From Gluconacetobacter liquefaciens (lineage in GTDB: Bacteria > Pseudomonadota > Alphaproteobacteria > Acetobacterales > Acetobacteraceae), in NCBI RefSeq assembly GCF_003350405.1, contig NZ_QQAW01000001.1:434001-498000 (forward strand): a stretch of 64,000 nucleotides of DNA. The letters are read 5' to 3'. Position numbers and translations under genes: made by a program. Under the pieces are notes generated by a model, which saw nothing but the letters and a program-made list of their open reading frames with translations, was not told the DNA's origin and did not search any database. This document shows positions 61,523-64,000 of the stretch, one piece after another; the first letter of the stretch is position 1; every line of letters starts with the position of its first letter.

Positions 61523-62660
61523 GATGCCCTCCCACCCACACGCGGCGAATGATCGGCAGGCCGTCATACAGCCGGACCTGCACCAGGTCGGCCCGTCGCC
61601 CGGCCTCGATCCGCCCTCGATCATGCAGGCCGACGATGCGGGCCGGCCCGTCGGTAACCAGCGCGATCGCTTCGGGCACCGGCAGAATGTCCTGCGCCAC
61701 GCAGGCGAAGGCGGCCTCCAGCATCGCGGACGGGACGTAATCGGACGCCAGCGCCGTCACCAGGCCCGCGCGGATCAGGTCGATGGCATTGACGTTGCCG
61801 GAGTGCGACCCTCCGCGCACGATGTTCGGCGCCCCGGCGATCACATCCATGCCCAGGGTATGGGCACCCCGCGCGGCAGCCAGCGAAACCGGAAATTCGG
61901 CAATCGTGATTCCGTCTTCGTGGTTGCGTGCAACCTCTTCCTCCAGCCGGTCGTCATGCGAGGCCAGGGTGATGCCGTGGGCGCGGCAGTACTCGATGAC
62001 ATAGGCGCGGTTGGCTTCCAGATGCTGCGTGCGTTCAGCAGCGACCCGGGCCTGCATGGCGTCGATTTCGGCCTCGGTCATGCCCTCCTTGGCCCGGCCG
62101 ACCCGCCAGCGCGCGATATCGGCGTACTGGCCGACGCCGGGCGAATGGTCCATCAGGCTGGCCAGCCGCAGCAGGGCGGTCATGCGCGGATCGTGCAACG
62201 CCATCTCGAACAGCGGCTGCATGTCGGGCGCGATCAGTTCGCAGCGGAAATGCAGCAGATGGTCGGCGCGCAAGGCCCCCGCTTCCGACAGTTCGACCAG
62301 ATCGCGGATTCCTTCCTCGTAGGTCTGGATGCGGTCGCGGCCGTTGATGTCGCCCAGGCTGAGCGAGTCGAACACGGTCGTCACCCCGGCCACGGCGCAT
62401 TGCGCGTCATGGGCCAGAAAGGCCGAGCGGGAGGGCCAGCGCGCATTGACGCGCGGCAGGACCTGACGTTCCAGATTGTCGGTATGCAGGTCGATGATGC
62501 CGGGGATGATGTAATCGCCCTCGCAGTCGATGACGGTCGCATCCGTGCTGGCGGCCGGGACGATGGCGCCCGGCGCGGACAGGCCGTCGGCGCTGAAATG
62601 CAGTTCGGTTTCGACAACCGAGCAGGGCAGGACGATCCGGGCGTTGGTCAGCAGGGTCAT
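61512..62660 (-). CDS. phnM: alpha-D-ribose 1-methylphosphonate 5-triphosphate diphosphatase
   Basis: 382 aa amidohydrolase-superfamily enzyme that removes pyrophosphate from the C-P lyase intermediate. Seen: GDYIIPGIIDLHTDNLERQV (metal-binding HxD), HDAQCAVAGVTTVFDSLSLG, LHFRCELIAPDM, GITLASHDDRLEEEVARNHE, GMDVIAGAPNIVRGGSHSGN and ALASDYVPSAMLEAAF (catalytic Asp). ATG 62660 overlaps the phnL frame's final TGA as ATGA, the usual coupling in this operon. Confidence 0.96.
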   Translation of the reverse strand: MTLLTNARIVLPCSVVETELHFSADGLSAPGAIVPAASTDATVIDCEGDYIIPGIIDLHTDNLERQVLPRVNARWPSRSAFLAHDAQCAVAGVTTVFDSLSLGDINGRDRIQTYEEGIRDLVELSEAGALRADHLLHFRCELIAPDMQPLFEMALHDPRMTALLRLASLMDHSPGVGQYADIARWRVGRAKEGMTEAEIDAMQARVAAERTQHLEANRAYVIEYCRAHGITLASHDDRLEEEVARNHEDGITIAEFPVSLAAARGAHTLGMDVIAGAPNIVRGGSHSGNVNAIDLIRAGLVTALASDYVPSAMLEAAFACVAQDILPVPEAIALVTDGPARIVGLHDRGRIEAGRRADLVQVRLYDGLPIIRRVWVGGHRVV

Positions 62661-63382
62661 GGCTGGCTTTCTTCGATGGTCGCGCCGCGTTCCAGCAGCA
62701 CGGTACGGTCGGCGATGCGCTCGCGCAGCGCATGGTCATGGACGATGGCGACGATCGCCGAGCCCCGCGCGCAGGCTTCGGCGATCAGGGTTCAGACGCA
62801 GTCGCGGCTGACGGGGTCGAGCGAGGCGGTCGGTTCGTCCAGCAGCAGCGTCGGCCAGTCGCAGATAAAGCTGCGGGCCAGGTTCACACGCTGCTGCTCG
62901 CCACCGGAAAAGGTAACGGGCGGCAACGCATGCAGGGCGGAGGAAATGCGCAGCCGCTCCAGCATCGCCGCCGCATGGCGCCGGGCCTTTTCCAGATTCA
63001 TGCCGCGTGCCACGGCCGACCCGGCGACGACATCCAGCGCGCTCAGGCGCGGAATGGCCCGCAGGAATTGCGAGACATACCCCAGAGAGCGCTGGCGCAC
63101 GTCCAGGATCTCGCCCGGCGATGCGGTGGCGATATCGACCATCGCGCCGTCATGATGAATGCGGACGGCGCCGGAATCGACGCGGTAATTGCCGTAGAGC
63201 GCGCGCATCAGGCTCGATTTGCCCGCTCCGGACGGGCCGACCAGCGCGACGCACTCGCCGGGCCGCACCCGCAGACTGGCCCCGCGCAGGACATCGAGCG
63301 CGAGCCCGCCTTGCAGATGCAGGACGAAACGCTTGTGCAGGCCGGATGCGTCGATGGCCCAGCCATTCTGATGGGAGGTCAT
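62657..63382 (-). pseudogene. phnL: phnL with an in-frame TGA (C-P lyase ATPase-like subunit)
   Basis: ABC-type ATPase associated with the C-P lyase core complex. Present: Walker A GPSGAGKSS, signature FSGGEQQRVNLARS, Walker B LLLDEPTASLD. TGA at 62792-62794 follows SRDCV, giving 196 aa. The same frame then continues for 44 more codons without a stop (TLIAEACARGSAIVAIVHDH, ALRERIADRTVLLERGATIE), restoring the H-loop His and the usual length of about 240, and ends with the ATGA overlap to phnM. The truncated form lacks the H-loop and is probably inactive unless read through. A 9-bp stem begins 5 nt after the TGA. Mutation, sequencing error and recoding are all possible. Confidence 0.85.
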
Positions 63383-64000
63383 GAGGGCAGCACCGATGAG
63401 ACGAGAAGTTGCGTGTAGGGGTGATGCGGGTCGTCCAGTACCTGGTCCGTCAGGCCCTGTTCGACGATCGCACCGCCCTGCATGACCACCGTGCGGTCGG
63501 CCAGCAGGCGCGCCACGCCCAGATCGTGCGTCACGATGATGGCGGCGACATGCAGCCGATGGACCAGCGTGCGGATCAGGTCGAGAATGCGCGCCTGCAC
63601 TGAAACGTCCAGCCCGGTGGTCGGCTCGTCCATGAAGATCAGTTCGGGATTCGTGACCAGCGTGGCGGCGATCTGCAATCTTTGCAGCATCCCGCCCGAG
63701 AAATGCATCGGCAGGTCGTCGATCCGCTCGCGCCCGATCTCCACTTCATCCAGCCAGCGGGCGGCGGTCTCGCGGATCTCGCCATAATCGCGGGCGCCGT
63801 TCATCATCAGCCGCTCGCCGATATTGCCGCCGGCCGTCACATCCAGCCGCAGGGCGGAGCGGGCATTCTGGTGGATATAGCCCCAGCGCGTGCGTTGCAG
63901 CCGGCGCAGGCGCATCTCGTCCATCGCGGCGATATCGTGCAGCCCTTCCGCGTCGCGGTAGAGAACATGGCCGGAATCGGCGGGCGACAGGCCGGCCAGC
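63379..64000 (-). CDS. phnK: C-P lyase system ATP-binding protein PhnK (5' end outside window)
   Basis: The C-terminal part of the protein is visible, about 207 codons. The frame enters from the right edge with GLSPADSGHVLYRDAEGLHD, then GYIHQNARSALRLDVTAGGN (Q-loop), signature FSGGMLQRLQIAATLV, Walker B LIFMDEPTTGLDVS and H-loop IVTHDLGVARLL, ending HHPYTQLLVSSVLPS. The dipeptide-transporter-like C-terminus (PYTQLLV) is typical of PhnK. It binds the C-P lyase core in E. coli. The stop overlaps the phnL start by ATGA (63379-63382). The Walker A lies outside the window. Confidence 0.95.
   Translation of the reverse strand, partial: LAGLSPADSGHVLYRDAEGLHDIAAMDEMRLRRLQRTRWGYIHQNARSALRLDVTAGGNIGERLMMNGARDYGEIRETAARWLDEVEIGRERIDDLPMHFSGGMLQRLQIAATLVTNPELIFMDEPTTGLDVSVQARILDLIRTLVHRLHVAAIIVTHDLGVARLLADRTVVMQGGAIVEQGLTDQVLDDPHHPYTQLLVSSVLPS

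Noticed and set aside
62785-62794. TGA of phnL as a selenocysteine codon
   Set aside because: A downstream stem exists, but no selenoprotein PhnL is known, the aligned residue in homologues is not a catalytic Cys, and no sel genes are visible here.
1-64000. tRNA, rRNA or CRISPR features
   Set aside because: No cloverleaf with a TTCGA-type T-loop, no rRNA core sequence and no regularly spaced repeats were found by eye.

Overview
The window looks like chromosomal DNA of an acetic acid bacterium (Acetobacteraceae, Gluconacetobacter-like). The evidence is high G+C coding sequence on both strands, two OprB-type carbohydrate porins, a membrane-bound PQQ dehydrogenase of the glucose/quinate family, and family-typical versions of housekeeping genes. 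Genus is an inference. I found no tRNA, rRNA or CRISPR array.

Bases 1-17.6 kb are housekeeping: the 3' part of thrS, infC (apparently using an ATA start), then on the minus strand an envelope-stress-like cluster (DegP protease, OmpR regulator, histidine kinase, small secreted protein, SIMPL-domain protein, DUF188 protein) with ATGA overlaps. hrpB is divergent from a DsbD/ScsB-type reductase. An arginine operon argD-argF-(106-aa protein)-hslO follows, plus a lipoprotein.

Bases 17.6-37 kb are nutrient and envelope functions: OprB porin, an AT-rich intergenic region, the PQQ dehydrogenase, a LysR/quinone-reductase pair, then a FecI/FecR-type sigma/anti-sigma pair divergent from a 1058-codon TonB-dependent receptor. 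Downstream of the receptor, closely spaced, lie a secreted beta-propeller-like protein, a phospholipase C/acid-phosphatase-family phosphoesterase, a small cytochrome c, a secreted alpha/beta hydrolase and an extensin-like protein. This receptor locus is the best candidate for an undescribed system: surface-signalled uptake coupled to exported phosphoester cleavage. An aldo-keto reductase and a second OprB porin follow.

Bases 37.8-46 kb hold a membrane protein with a winged-helix regulator, a DUF2252 protein, a SulP transporter, a PAS-GGDEF diguanylate cyclase, a Rieske oxygenase and an exported methyltransferase-like protein. Bases 46-51.6 kb (LysR/azoR, YceI, an IS481-type transposase remnant, a secreted prolyl oligopeptidase) look less GC-rich and may be acquired.

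Bases 51.6-64 kb hold a DEAD-box helicase, an Old Yellow Enzyme, a short UvrA paralogue and a C-P lyase/phosphonate locus. phnD-phnC-phnE and phnK-phnL-phnM-DUF1045-phnN are on the minus strand and phnF is on the plus strand. A perfect 16-bp palindrome, the probable PhnF operator, overlaps the phnD start. phnL carries an in-frame TGA after the D-loop; beyond it the frame stays open and still ends in the ATGA overlap with phnM. The phosphonate operon and the phosphoesterase locus together suggest investment in scavenging organic phosphorus (inference).
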